The translations under genes and the position numbers were made by a program. The notes beneath the pieces are model-generated. The model made no database searches. It was not told the origin of the DNA and saw only the letters and a list, made by a program, of their open reading frames with translations. Positions 32,921 to 43,400 of a DNA stretch of 55,370 bases are shown in pieces. Source of the stretch: Lachnospiraceae bacterium NK4A179 (GTDB lineage Bacteria; Bacillota; Clostridia; Lachnospirales; Lachnospiraceae); the NCBI GenBank assembly GCA_000421045.1, contig ATWC01000019.1, forward strand, positions 1-55,370, read 5' to 3'. How positions within the stretch are numbered: position 1 is the stretch's first letter; every line of letters begins with the position of its first letter.

Positions 32921-33690
32921 ATATCAACTACCTCCGCTTCAAAAACAGGTCCTTCGGTGCATATACGTGTATTCTTGACGTGAGTATGTCCGTCAGTTTC
33001 ATTGGTCTTTACAACGCAGCCAAGACATGCACCCACACCGCAGGCCATACGCTCCTCAAGCGATATGTATGCTTTCATGGAGTGCTCTGCAGCATAAGCT
33101 TTTACAGCTTTGAGCATTGGCATGGGACCGCAGGAGAAGAAGGCATCGCCCTTAAGATCTTCTGCGTTTATCGCATCGATAACAGTCCCCTTTGTTCCAA
33201 CGCTTCCATCCATTGATGCAACGAAGGTAGGGCATACGGACTCAAAATCATCTTTTAAGAAGGTGTTTCCGTCGGCATATCCGAGGACCGCGTTGCAGTC
33301 TATTCCGGCACTTTTAAGTTTCTTTGCGGCATACAGCATGGGAGGTATCCCTATACCGCCTCCGAGCAGAAGTACTTTCTTTCCGGAAACCGCATTTATG
33401 TCATAACCGTTTCCGAGAACTCCCAGTATATCAAGTGTGTCCCCTTCTTTATATGAAGATATCTCGATGGTTCCTTTTCCGCCTGCGCGGTAGACCATCC
33501 TGAGTTCTTCGTTGTCCGCATCACATATGCTTATGGGACGCATGAGAAGACGTGAACCGTCTCGGGGATATATGCCTATGAACTGTCCGGGACATGCATA
33601 TGCTGCAAGCTCCGTCTTTAAGCGCAGCGAATAGATGTGCGGCGCCAGTTCAGTCTGCTCTGTTATTACAGCACTGACTTTCTTTTTCAT
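32917..33690 (-). CDS. pyrK: Dihydroorotate dehydrogenase B, electron transfer subunit
   Basis: A 257-residue ferredoxin-reductase-type subunit with an FAD-binding barrel (about 1-100, RLLMRPISICD), an NAD-binding fold (LLGGGIGIPPMLYAAK) and a C-terminal [2Fe-2S] site with four cysteines (CGVGACLGC and a later TRICTEGPVF). It links PyrD to NAD+. It overlaps both pyrD and pyrC by 4 bp, giving a tightly coupled operon. Confidence 0.96.
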   Translation of the reverse strand: MKKKVSAVITEQTELAPHIYSLRLKTELAAYACPGQFIGIYPRDGSRLLMRPISICDADNEELRMVYRAGGKGTIEISSYKEGDTLDILGVLGNGYDINAVSGKKVLLLGGGIGIPPMLYAAKKLKSAGIDCNAVLGYADGNTFLKDDFESVCPTFVASMDGSVGTKGTVIDAINAEDLKGDAFFSCGPMPMLKAVKAYAAEHSMKAYISLEERMACGVGACLGCVVKTNETDGHTHVKNTRICTEGPVFEAEVVDI

Positions 33691-34946
33691 ATTATGATCT
33701 TTCCTTTACAGATTACTTTTTTGATCTTGCCGTGAAGCTTCATGCCTTTGAACGGTGTGTTTGAGGAGCGGGAATAGAAACTGTCTGCGATCCATTCCTC
33801 CGCAGGGTCGAATATCGTGATATCGGCCTGTTTTCCTGTTTCGATCACACCGGCATCAAGGCCATAGAGCCTTGCGGGACTCAGGCTTATGCATCTTATC
33901 AGCTGTTCCATTGACAGATATCCGGGCTCAACAAGGTTCATCAGCGCAAGTGAAAGCGCGGTCTCAAGCCCGATGATGCCGCTGGGTGCCTGGAGCAGGC
34001 CCTTTGCTTTTTCTTCAGCCGAATGAGGTGCATGGTCTGTAGCGATCATTTCTATTGTACCATCTTTCAGTCCTTCTATAACGGCTTTTCTGTCTTCTTC
34101 CGTTCGAAGAGGCGGGTTCATTTTTGCCATTGAACCGTACTCTATTGCAGCCTCCTCTGTCAGTGAAAAATGATGGGGAGCTGCTTCGGCATGAATGTTG
34201 CTTCCTTTCTTTCTTCCCTGACGCACGAGCTCGACGCCCTCTTTGGTGCTTATGTGCTGAATGTCTATATCCGCACCGGTCTCCAAGGCAAGTTTTATGT
34301 CCCTTTCTATCATGGAGATCTCGGCCTTTCTGTCGGAACCTCCGATACCGTAATGTTCAGAAGCTTTTCCGTGATTTATACCGTTATTCTCAATGAATGA
34401 AGGATCCTCTTCGTGGAAACTTACGATCTTTCCGAGAGCCTTTGCTTTTAAAAGAGCTGTCTTTACGAGCGTGACATCCATAAGCGGTTTTCCGTCATCG
34501 GTAAAGCCTGCAGCTCCGGCATCAACTAATGCATCAAAATCCGTAAGTTCCTTACCCTGCATCCCGTAGGTGACATTTGCGCAGGAGAAGATATTGATAT
34601 CGGTCTGGGCGCCCTTATCAAGTACATATTTAAGAGTTTCGGTACTGTCCACCGTGGGTATGGTGTTGGCCATGAGGACTATGGAGGTGTAGCCTCCATG
34701 AGCTGCGGAAGCTGCTCCGGTGAATATATCCTCCTTATGTGTCTGGCCGGGATCTCTGAAATGTGAATGGACATCTACAAACCCGGGGCTTACCGTAAGC
34801 CCGGCTGCATCAATGACCTGTGCATCTTCCGAAATGATGCCTTCCGAAATGTCCGAGATCTTCCCGTTTTCGATCAGGATATCAAGTTTCCCGCTTTTTC
34901 CGCCGGGATTGACTACATTGCCGTTTTTTACAAGGATCTTTGTCAT
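33687..34946 (-). CDS. pyrC: Dihydroorotase
   Basis: Zinc amidohydrolase closing carbamoyl-aspartate to dihydroorotate; 419 aa. DVHSHFRDPGQTHKED holds the HxH metal pair and substrate arginine, SFHEEDP and IDIQHIS give the later histidines, and ATDHAPHS the catalytic aspartate. The ATG at 34946 has AGGAAGG 7 nt upstream; the adjacent ATG 34949 is also possible, while the upstream in-frame ATGs have no site. A TATAAT at 34983-34978 on the minus strand is a likely -10 box. It is the first gene of the pyrC-pyrK-pyrD operon. Confidence 0.96.
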   Translation of the reverse strand: MTKILVKNGNVVNPGGKSGKLDILIENGKISDISEGIISEDAQVIDAAGLTVSPGFVDVHSHFRDPGQTHKEDIFTGAASAAHGGYTSIVLMANTIPTVDSTETLKYVLDKGAQTDINIFSCANVTYGMQGKELTDFDALVDAGAAGFTDDGKPLMDVTLVKTALLKAKALGKIVSFHEEDPSFIENNGINHGKASEHYGIGGSDRKAEISMIERDIKLALETGADIDIQHISTKEGVELVRQGRKKGSNIHAEAAPHHFSLTEEAAIEYGSMAKMNPPLRTEEDRKAVIEGLKDGTIEMIATDHAPHSAEEKAKGLLQAPSGIIGLETALSLALMNLVEPGYLSMEQLIRCISLSPARLYGLDAGVIETGKQADITIFDPAEEWIADSFYSRSSNTPFKGMKLHGKIKKVICKGKIII

Positions 34947-35014
34947 CATATAACCTTCCTGTCCTTTATTTTCCTTTATTATAACTCTTTTTTGTAGTAT
35001 CATAGGAAACAATC

Positions 35015-35046
35015 GGGCTTTGATTGCCCTGATATGTATTCAGGGC
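35015..35046 (+). other. Competing small hairpins between pyrC and iorA
   Basis: GCCCTGA (35026-35032) pairs with TCAGGGC (35040-35046); the same GCCC can instead pair with GGGC at 35015-35018. The stretch is in the iorA leader, 20-50 nt before the ribosome site. No T tract follows directly, although TTTTTT occurs 9 nt later. Confidence 0.35.
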
Positions 35047-35080
35047 GCGATATATTTTTTATAAAAGAGGAGAAATGCCG

Positions 35081-36829
35081 ATGAAAGAACTGATGCTTGG
35101 AAACAAGGCCGTCGCCAGAGGCCTTTACGAAGCGGGTGTGTGTGTCGCAAGCTCATATCCCGGAACTCCCAGTACTGAAACGACTGAAGAGGCCGCAAAG
35201 TATAACGAGATCTACTGCGAATGGGCTCCGAATGAAAAAGTTGCAATGGAGACCGCTTTCGGTGCTTCACGTGCCGGAAAGAGAAGCTACTGTGCAATGA
35301 AGCACGTAGGACTCAATGTGGCAGCCGATCCCTTATTTACTATAGCTTATACAGGTGTAAATGCCGGAATGGTCATCCTTGTTGCCGATGATCCCGGAAT
35401 GCACTCATCTCAGAATGAGCAGGATTCAAGGCACTATGCAATAGCTGCCAAGATTCCCATGCTTGAGCCTTCTGATTCACAGGAAGCTCTTGATTTCACA
35501 AAGAAAGCTTATGAAATTTCCGAAGAATTCGATACACCGGTGCTCATAAAGATGTGCACAAGAGTTGCTCACTCACAGTCTATCGTTGAGACAGGCGAGA
35601 GAGTAGAGCCTCCCATGAAGGAGTATGTTAAGGATATCGCAAAGTACGTAATGGTACCTGCAAATGCAAAGAAGCGTCATCCCATAGTTGAGGAACGTAC
35701 AAGGAAACTTGTTGCATTTGCCGAGACATCAGAGTTGAACAGGGTTGAGCGTGCAAAAGATAATAAGCTCGGCATCATCACTTCTTCAACATGCTATCAG
35801 TATGTTAAGGAAGTATATGGCGACAGCGCAAATATCTTAAAGATCGGTCTTATCAATCCGCTTCCCGAGAAACTTATAAAGGACTTCGCTGCTTCTGTTG
35901 AGAAGCTCGCAGTAGTTGAAGAGCTTGATCCGATAATCGAGAACCATTGCAAGGTGCTTGGACTTCAGGTTACCGGAAAAGATGTGTTCCCTATGGTTGA
36001 TGAGTTTTCACAGGGCATAGTTGCTGACAGACTCGGCGAGAAGACTGATGAAGGCTGCAAGGCTATAGAAGGTCTTCCCAACAGACCGCCTGCAATGTGC
36101 TCGGGCTGCCCTCACAGAGGTGTATTCTTCACCCTTAGCAAGAACAAGTGCCGCGTAATGGGCGACATAGGCTGCTATACCTTAGGTTCGGCACCTCCGC
36201 TCTGCGCTATCGATACCACAGAGTGCATGGGTGCATCCGTAAGTTCCATCCACGGCTTCAACAAGGCACGCGGCGAGGAAAGCGAAAAGAACACCGTTGC
36301 GGTTATCGGTGATTCAACCTTCATGCATTCAGGTATGACAGGTCTTGCAAATATCGCATATAACCAGACAAATTCAACAGTTATTATTCTTGATAATTCC
36401 ATAACCGGTATGACGGGACACCAGCAGAATCCCACAACAGGATTCAATCTCCGCGGAGACCCGGCCGGCAAGATAGATCTTGAGGCATTAGTAAGAGCAA
36501 TGGGCATCAGCCGCGTACGTGTTGTTGATCCTTATAATCTGGCAGCAATGGATGCTGCAGTCAAGGAAGAGCTTGCTGCTTCCGAGCCTTCGGTTATCAT
36601 AAGCCGCAGACCTTGCGTATTGCTCAAGAATGTCAAGAAGAATCCGCCTGTAAAGGTTAATCCTGACAAGTGCAAAGGCTGCAAGTCATGTATGCAGCTT
36701 GGCTGTCCTTCGATCTCTTTCAAGGATGGTAAGGCTCATATCGACCAGACGCTCTGCGTAGGCTGCAAGGTCTGCACCGAGCTCTGTCATTTCCATGCTT
36801 TTGAAACACAGGAAGGAGAAGAGATCTGA
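35081..36829 (+). CDS. iorA: Indolepyruvate ferredoxin oxidoreductase, alpha subunit
   Basis: Thiamine-diphosphate enzyme of 582 aa that decarboxylates aryl-pyruvates from transaminated aromatic amino acids to aryl-acetyl-CoA and reduces ferredoxin. The N-terminal half is the pyrimidine-binding domain (YPGTPSTE). The middle has the CSGCPHRG cluster motif and GDIGCYTLG, then VIGDSTFMHSG and the ThDP/Mg site. The C-terminal ferredoxin-like part (about 520-582) has two CxxCxxC-type [4Fe-4S] motifs. The ATG at 35081 sits 8 nt after GAGGAG; 35075 is too near. The stop overlaps iorB as TGATG. Confidence 0.96.
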   Translation: MKELMLGNKAVARGLYEAGVCVASSYPGTPSTETTEEAAKYNEIYCEWAPNEKVAMETAFGASRAGKRSYCAMKHVGLNVAADPLFTIAYTGVNAGMVILVADDPGMHSSQNEQDSRHYAIAAKIPMLEPSDSQEALDFTKKAYEISEEFDTPVLIKMCTRVAHSQSIVETGERVEPPMKEYVKDIAKYVMVPANAKKRHPIVEERTRKLVAFAETSELNRVERAKDNKLGIITSSTCYQYVKEVYGDSANILKIGLINPLPEKLIKDFAASVEKLAVVEELDPIIENHCKVLGLQVTGKDVFPMVDEFSQGIVADRLGEKTDEGCKAIEGLPNRPPAMCSGCPHRGVFFTLSKNKCRVMGDIGCYTLGSAPPLCAIDTTECMGASVSSIHGFNKARGEESEKNTVAVIGDSTFMHSGMTGLANIAYNQTNSTVIILDNSITGMTGHQQNPTTGFNLRGDPAGKIDLEALVRAMGISRVRVVDPYNLAAMDAAVKEELAASEPSVIISRRPCVLLKNVKKNPPVKVNPDKCKGCKSCMQLGCPSISFKDGKAHIDQTLCVGCKVCTELCHFHAFETQEGEEI

Positions 36830-37401
36830 TGATTACAAGTGTAATGATAGTAGGTGTAGGCGGCCAGGGTTCCCTTCTTGCAAGTAAGGTGCTCGGACGT
36901 GCTGCAATGGATAAAGGAATTGACGTAAAGGTATCGGAAGTACACGGAATGAGCCAGAGAGGCGGATCCGTTGTTACTTATGTAAGATTCGGCGATAAGG
37001 TTTATTCCCCCATCATCGACAAAGGCGGAGCTGACTATATCATATCTTTCGAACTGCTTGAGGCAGCAAGATATGTTGATTTCCTTAAGCCGGGCGGACA
37101 GATCGTGACCAGCACACAGCAGATCGATCCTATGCCGGTTGTTACAGGTCAGGCTGAGTATCCTCAGGGGCTTATCGAAAAGATGGAGGCTTCGGGCGCA
37201 AAGGTTGATGCATTTGATGCGCTTACCGTTGCCGAGGAAGCAGGTTCTGCGAAGGCAGCCAATATCGTGCTTATGGGAAGATTTGCCAAGTACATAAAGG
37301 AGATCAGTAAGGACGAATGGCTTAAGGCAGTTGAAGCCTGTGTTCCCGCAAAATTCCTTGAACTTAACAGAAAAGCTTTTGAAATGGGTATGAATGCATA
37401 A
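36829..37401 (+). CDS. iorB: Indolepyruvate ferredoxin oxidoreductase, beta subunit
   Basis: The 190-residue partner of IorA, of the pyruvate/ketoisovalerate oxidoreductase gamma-domain family: VGVGGQGSLLASKVLGRAA is the nucleotide-like loop, then EVHGMSQRGGSVVTYVRFG. It binds CoA and completes the oxidoreductase. It overlaps iorA and the thioesterase, indicating coupled translation. Confidence 0.96.
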   Translation: MITSVMIVGVGGQGSLLASKVLGRAAMDKGIDVKVSEVHGMSQRGGSVVTYVRFGDKVYSPIIDKGGADYIISFELLEAARYVDFLKPGGQIVTSTQQIDPMPVVTGQAEYPQGLIEKMEASGAKVDAFDALTVAEEAGSAKAANIVLMGRFAKYIKEISKDEWLKAVEACVPAKFLELNRKAFEMGMNA

Positions 37402-37810
37402 TATGGCAACTTTAGAACAGGTAAGAGAATTTTTTAAAGGCGACAGGTATGCGACAGACGCTACGGGACTGGTAATAGAAAAGGCGGAAAAGGGCCATGC
37501 CGTTGTTTCGCTTATGCCGGGTGATATACATAAGAACGCTGTGGGCGGTCTTATGGGTGCAGTTTATTACACGATGGCGGATTTTGCATTCGCCGTCGCG
37601 GAGAACTGCGGACTTGATCCTGACAGTCTGACAGTTACACAGAGCAGCGAGATAAGCTTTCTTAAAGGCTATCGTGGCGGAAAAGTGTTATGCAGCGCTG
37701 ATATAATAAAAGATGGAAAAAGTATTTGTGTTTATGAGGTAAAGATGACTTCGGAAGATGGGACACTGCTTGCGATCGCGATCACAAACGGTTTCAAAAC
37801 GAGTAAATGA
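37394..37810 (+). CDS. PaaI-family hotdog thioesterase
   Basis: A 138-residue hotdog-fold protein like PaaI: HKNAVGGLMGAVYYTMADFAFAVA is the central helix with the catalytic acidic residue, followed by ISFLKGYRGGKVLCSADII. The family hydrolyses aryl-acyl-CoA thioesters and here would salvage CoA from aryl-acetyl-CoA. The ATG at 37394 overlaps iorB by 8 bp; ATG 37403 is the alternative and neither has a strong ribosome site. Confidence 0.88.
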   Translation: MHNMATLEQVREFFKGDRYATDATGLVIEKAEKGHAVVSLMPGDIHKNAVGGLMGAVYYTMADFAFAVAENCGLDPDSLTVTQSSEISFLKGYRGGKVLCSADIIKDGKSICVYEVKMTSEDGTLLAIAITNGFKTSK

Positions 37811-37846
37811 TCTGCCGGAGCCAGTAACTTCTAGGAGGACAGAAAG

Positions 37847-39151
37847 GTGATCTGGAACGAAACTAAAGAATGCATGTCACGTGATGAGATTGAGACTCTT
37901 CAGAGTGCGAGGCTTGTGAAGGTTGTTAACAAGGTTTATCACAATGTTGAATACTACAGGAAAAAGATGCAGGAGAAAGGTCTTGAACCCGGGGATATAA
38001 AGGGGCTTGAGGATCTTTCAAAACTTCCGTTTACTACTTATGAGGATCTCAACAAGGCATATCCTTTCGGACTTGCGGCTGTTCCGGTCTCTGAACTTGT
38101 CAGAGTTCATGCTTCCAGCGGAACCACAGGAAAGCCTAAGATCGGTGTTTATACAAGGCATGATATAGATACCTGGGCTGAGTGCGTTGCACGCTGCCTT
38201 TCAACGGCAGGGATCACCAGAGACGATATCATACAGATAGGATACGGTTACGGACTTTTCACCGGCGGACTCGGAGCTCATTACGGGGCTGAATATCTTG
38301 GAGCTCTTGTAATCCCTATGTCCACAGGTAATACAAAGAAACTGATCGACATGATGATAGACTGCAAGGCTACGGCAATTGCCTGCACGCCTTCCTATCT
38401 TCTTCATGTTGCCGAGGATCTTGAAAAACTCGGACTCATTGATCAGATACATTTAAAGACTGCCATCTGCGGAGCTGAGCCCTGGACAGATGAAATGAGA
38501 GATCAGATGGAAGCCCGTCTTCATATCAAAGCATATGATATATATGGCCTTACGGAAATCTGCGGTCCCGGCGTTGCCTGCGACTGTGAGTATCACAGAG
38601 GTCTTCATATCTGGGAGGATCACTTCCTTCCCGAGATAATCAATCCTGTAACCTTCGAGCAGCAGCCCGGCGGTTCCGACGGAGAACTTGTCATCACCAA
38701 CCTCACGAAGGAAGGTATGCCTCTTATCCGTTACAGGACAAAGGATCTCACAAGTCTTGAGTATGACAGATGCGAATGCGGAAGGACCATGGCCCGCATA
38801 CAGCGTTTCAAGGGCAGATCCGATGATATGCTCATTATCCGCGGCGTAAACGTATTCCCTTCACAGGTTGAAGCAGCACTTCTTACCGTTGAAGGAACGA
38901 CTCCTCATTACATGATGGTTGTCGATCGTGTTGATAATGAAGATACACTTGAAGTACAGGTTGAGGTAGCCGAGAATGCATTCACCGATGAGGTGAAGAG
39001 TCTTGAGAAGCTTTCGGCTGCAGTACATGCCAAGCTCAAATCTGCCATCGGCCTCAATGCAAAGGTTAAGCTGGTTGAGCCTAACGGGCTTGAGCATTTT
39101 GATGGAAAGTCAAAGCATGTAACTGACAAACGTAAGCTTTACAAACAGTAA
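37847..39151 (+). CDS. paaK: Phenylacetate-CoA ligase
   Basis: Adenylate-forming ligase (434 aa) joining arylacetates to CoA, or run in reverse to gain ATP from the aryl-acetyl-CoA made by IorAB. HASSGTTGKPKIGVYT is the P-loop, YGLTEICGPG the A5 motif, YRTKDLTSL and RIQRFKGRSDDMLIIRGVNVFPSQVE the hinge and A8 region, all typical of the PaaK group. The start is GTG at 37847, 8 nt after AGGAGG. It lies in the ior operon, a common clostridial pairing. Confidence 0.95.
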   Translation: MIWNETKECMSRDEIETLQSARLVKVVNKVYHNVEYYRKKMQEKGLEPGDIKGLEDLSKLPFTTYEDLNKAYPFGLAAVPVSELVRVHASSGTTGKPKIGVYTRHDIDTWAECVARCLSTAGITRDDIIQIGYGYGLFTGGLGAHYGAEYLGALVIPMSTGNTKKLIDMMIDCKATAIACTPSYLLHVAEDLEKLGLIDQIHLKTAICGAEPWTDEMRDQMEARLHIKAYDIYGLTEICGPGVACDCEYHRGLHIWEDHFLPEIINPVTFEQQPGGSDGELVITNLTKEGMPLIRYRTKDLTSLEYDRCECGRTMARIQRFKGRSDDMLIIRGVNVFPSQVEAALLTVEGTTPHYMMVVDRVDNEDTLEVQVEVAENAFTDEVKSLEKLSAAVHAKLKSAIGLNAKVKLVEPNGLEHFDGKSKHVTDKRKLYKQ

Positions 39152-39164
39152 GGAGGGGTTGCAC

Positions 39165-39587
39165 ATGTTTATTAAACAGCTTTCTGTTTTTATCGAGAAC
39201 AAGGAAGGCAGACTTGATGAAGTACTGAATAACCTTTCTGAAGGAGGCGTAAATCTGCTTTCGGCTTCACTTGCCGATACTACAGATTACGGTGTGCTGA
39301 GACTTATCGCAGCTGAGCCGGACAAGGCAAAGGATATCCTTAAGACAGCCGGTTTCACTGCACGTATAGATGAAGTTATAGCAGTTGTCGTTCCGGATGC
39401 TGTGGGAAGTCTTGCAAAGGTTATATCCATGCTTCACAAGGGCGGTATAAATATAAGCTACATTTACGGACTTTCAATAAACGGCGACGGAGCGCCAATA
39501 GCGATCAAGACTGATAACAATGAAAAAGCGGCTTCCATACTTGAAGCTGCAAATGTTAAAACACTTGGTGCTGACGAAATAGGCTGA
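39165..39587 (+). CDS. Tandem ACT-domain protein
   Basis: A 140-residue protein made of two ACT domains (about 1-65 and 70-138), the small-molecule (usually amino-acid) binding fold: QLSVFIENKEGRLDEVLNNLSEGGVN and VVVPDAVGSLAKVISMLHKGGINI. Such proteins accompany iorAB-paaK in many anaerobes and probably sense an aromatic amino acid. AAGGAGGGG lies 7 nt before the ATG at 39165; the in-frame TTG at 39159 is too close. The DUF58 gene starts 7 bp after its stop. Confidence 0.92.
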   Translation: MFIKQLSVFIENKEGRLDEVLNNLSEGGVNLLSASLADTTDYGVLRLIAAEPDKAKDILKTAGFTARIDEVIAVVVPDAVGSLAKVISMLHKGGINISYIYGLSINGDGAPIAIKTDNNEKAASILEAANVKTLGADEIG

Positions 39588-39594
39588 GCTGTTT

Positions 39595-40479
39595 ATGTTT
39601 GATAAATCATATTATGACAGGCTGTCGCGTCTTAAGATAGCGATAGACAAAAAGAGCTCGGCATATATGCAGGGCTCAAGGAAGAGTAACAGAAAGGGCA
39701 GCAGCGCGGAATTCTCTGATTTCCGCGAGTATATGCCCGGTGATGATATGCGCGCTATAGACTGGAACGCATATGCGAGACTCGACCGCCTGTATATCAA
39801 GGAATACATGGAGGAGAAGGAAAGTACCCTCCATTTTTTTCTTGATCTGTCAAAGTCCATGGATTACGGAGAGGGTAAGAAAAAGTCCGAACTGGCAGGC
39901 GAACTTACTGCGGCGCTTTCATACATTTCTCTTCTGAATCAGGACAGGGTCATAGTGACGGATGCAGGGAATCCCTCCAGACGTCATAAGGCTTCCGGTG
40001 GAAAGACCGGTTTCAGAAATCTGGAATCTTTTCTTGAAAAGACAGGAAGTTCCGAGCCTGCTGATATTTACGGCGCGATCAAAGGTTTTGGCCGTATGGA
40101 TCCGGGTATGACGGTGATAGTATCCGATTTTATGAATGAAGCTCTTACGTCCGGTGATACCGAAGAGTTTTCACAGATGCTTAAATACTTAAGGTTTATG
40201 AAACAGAAGCCGGTTGTCATACAGGTACTTGCAAAAGAAGAACTCGACATTGAACTTACAGGTACCTGCAATCTTATAGATTCTGAAGACGAGAATTCCA
40301 AGATACGTGTGACAATGGATTCGCAGACTATTGAAATGTACAAAAAAGGACTCAATGCTTTTACGGGGGAGATAAGGCATGTGTGCGAAAAGAATGGTGC
40401 GACGTACCATATGTGCAGTACGGCTGTCTCCTTTGATAAGATCATTTTTGAGGAACTACGAGATCTTTATCTTAGATAG
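39595..40479 (+). CDS. DUF58 (VWA-like) protein
   Basis: A 294-residue cytoplasmic DUF58 protein, the family usually found between a MoxR AAA+ ATPase and Bat-type VWA membrane proteins. GSRKSNRKGSSAEFSDFREYMPGDDMRAIDWNAYARLDRLYIKEYMEEKE is the DUF58 core (here cited in part: positions about 25-75), followed by a VWA-like segment with DLSKSMDYG (DxSxS-like, D-L-S-K-S) and VSDFMNEA. It starts 7 bp after the ACT gene and ends 10 bp before the triple-VWA gene. No moxR gene is present on either side in this window. Confidence 0.9.
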   Translation: MFDKSYYDRLSRLKIAIDKKSSAYMQGSRKSNRKGSSAEFSDFREYMPGDDMRAIDWNAYARLDRLYIKEYMEEKESTLHFFLDLSKSMDYGEGKKKSELAGELTAALSYISLLNQDRVIVTDAGNPSRRHKASGGKTGFRNLESFLEKTGSSEPADIYGAIKGFGRMDPGMTVIVSDFMNEALTSGDTEEFSQMLKYLRFMKQKPVVIQVLAKEELDIELTGTCNLIDSEDENSKIRVTMDSQTIEMYKKGLNAFTGEIRHVCEKNGATYHMCSTAVSFDKIIFEELRDLYLR

Positions 40480-40489
40480 GCGGTAGAAT

Positions 40490-43400
40490 ATGTCATTTGC
40501 AAGCCTCTGGCCGCTTGCATTTATAGCGGCTATACCTGTCATTGTAATCTTATATATCTTAAAGCCCAGAGGAAACGATGTGGTCGTCTCCTCAAATCTC
40601 CTTTGGAAAAAAATATTCAAAAATCAGCAATCCAGGACTTTTTTTGAAAAGTTCATTCATGAACTGCTCATGTATCTGCAGATCGCGGCAATGCTGTTTC
40701 TGATCCTTTCTCTTATGGCACCGTTTATAATGACAAATTCTGTGCTGAATGCGAGCACCTGCGTGGTGATCGACAATTCATTCAGCATGAGTCACATAAA
40801 CGGAAACGGAAAAACAAGGCTTGAGGAAGCAAAGAAACAGGCGAAGGAATATATCTCATCAGCGGGAGGAAATGTAACACTCATATCATATTCTGACAGC
40901 GCAAAGATCCTGGTATCGGCGACCGGTGACAGGAATGCGTTAAGAGCTGCGATAGATGCCATACAGCCTGAAGATACTGAAGCTGATATGACAGATATCA
41001 CGGGTATGATCGAAAGTGTAGGTGCTGACAGGGTAATTGTATATACTGACGGATACGGCTGCACTGCGCTTTCGCAGTATGCATCGAGCCTCAAGGCAGA
41101 TGTTTATGATATGGGCGAAAAGTCTGCAAACGTATCTCTTGATTATGTCTATGCCGGGAAGAATGACGGAAGAAACGAAGTGTCGGTAAGGATCACTGAT
41201 TATTCCGAATTCCCCGTGTCTCTTGATATTTCTATTTACGGCGATGATGGAAAACTTCTTGGTGTAAAAAGTGTTGATGCTGAGTCCGGAAAGAGTGCCT
41301 CGGTTCTTTTTGATGATGTTTTGAATGACGGAAGATATTACAAGGCAGAGCTCTCGGGCATACGCTTTGGTGACGGGAATGCGAAGGACAGTCTTTCTGC
41401 CGATAATATTTCATATGCTGTGAATGATGATGAAAAAAATGCAAAGGGAATGCTCATCGGAAGCGGCAATACTTTTATTGAAAGAGCGTTTTACGCATGC
41501 ACAGGCAATGATCTTGTGAGAAGCGAATCCGATAATGCTGTTGTTGCGCAGGGTGCAAATATGGCTGTGTACGATGCGGGTTACGGAAGAGCCGAGACTA
41601 AGGTTAATTCCCTGGAATTTATGGCTGAAGGATCTGCCGGAAGATTAAGTCATATGAATATATCCGTGAAAAAAGACACGGAACTTACCGAAGGACTTTC
41701 GGATTTTAAGATAGGTGCAAATGAAGTGCTTTATTATGACTGTCCTGAATGGGCGGAATCATTTATGGAAGCAGACGGAAAGTGTGTTGGTTATTATGGT
41801 ATAGATGAAGGCGTAAAGAGGGTTGTTTTAGGCTTTGATATCAGGGAAAGTGATTTTGCTCTTAAGGCAGAGTTCCCCGTATTCATGGCAGAGACGGTCT
41901 CTTACCTTTCGGACCTGGGAATGCTTTCAAGAAATCTTTATGAGGCAGGCGAGAGCATCGAATTAAATCCGCAGCCTGAGTATGTTCAGATGACCGGAGT
42001 TCCTGATGGGAAGCTTATAAAGGCCGGCATATTCTCTGTAAAAGCAGGGGAGAGGACAGAATATTATTGCGTTACGGCTCCGCTTGCCGGAAGAGACGGA
42101 CGCATCATTTCCGAAGATCTGGTATCCGGCGGCATCGGGGCAGAGGTTATGGCGAAGAAGAGTATAAGGAATATTTTCCTGATTCTCGCCATAGTGCTTC
42201 TTGTCGTCGAGTGGATCTTCTATGTGAGAAGGATGAACTACAGGAAAAAGTTTTATCTTATCTCCAGAGCTCTGCTTCTGCTTTTGATCATTCTTGCTAT
42301 GCTTGGGATAAGGATCCCGAAGATAGCAAAGAATACAACGACCATATTTCTTGTGGACACTTCGGTAAGTGATGAGTTAAATATAAAAACATTTGAGAAA
42401 TATATAGATGAGTCGTTACAGAAGATGCCCAAAGGAAACAAGTACGGCATAGTTACATTCGGACGTGACACGGCAATAGATCAGTTCGTTACCGACAAAG
42501 ATATGTTTATGGGTATCAAAGCCGTAAATGATACTACGGCAACAGACTTTGAAAAGGCTCTGCAGAGAGCGGTTTCAATGATACCTGATGATTCCGTGGG
42601 CAGGATAGTGATCCTTACAGACGGTGAGGAAACCTCCGGCGATATAGAAAATGCCGCTTCAATGATCAAGGCTTCAAATATAAGTCTTGAAGCATATGAA
42701 CTTTCGAGCGAAACAGGCGATGACTGTTACGTAGAGTCGGTTGATATGCCTAAGATACTTCATCCCGGCGACAAATACTATATGACCGTTGCACTTGAAA
42801 GCAATTATGAAACAGACGCGGTGATCTCCGTAATATCTGATGAAAAGGTAGTTACAGAAGAAAGAGTACATCTTCGCAAGGGACATAATGAATTTGTTTT
42901 TGAGGAAAATGTGACGGGCTCTGCCCTTGAAGTCTTTGAGGTTAAGGTTTCGGCAGAGGGTGATACCTGTGAAGAAAATAACAGTGTTAACGCTTATGCC
43001 GAGGTGACGGATGCACCCAAGGTGCTGATCATCAGAAACAGGTCTGAAAGAGGCGAGGCTTTTGACAGCATGCTTGAAAATATCAATGCAAGCGCTGTAG
43101 TGGTGAAACCTTCAGAAGCTCCGGAAACACTTAATGAACTTCTTGAGTATAGGGCTGTGATACTTGAGAATGCCTATAAAGAAGAACTCAGTCCGAAGTT
43201 TATGGATGTTATTGAAACGTACGTGAAGGATTACGGCAGAGGCTTTATCATGACGGGCGGCGAGGACAGCTTTATGCTCGGCGGCTATAATGAGACAACC
43301 GTTGAAAAGATCCTTCCCGTGAATATGGAACTCCGGAATGATGTGGAGGTTCCGAAAACGGCTATCGTAATGGTAATAGACCATTCCGGATCGATGGACA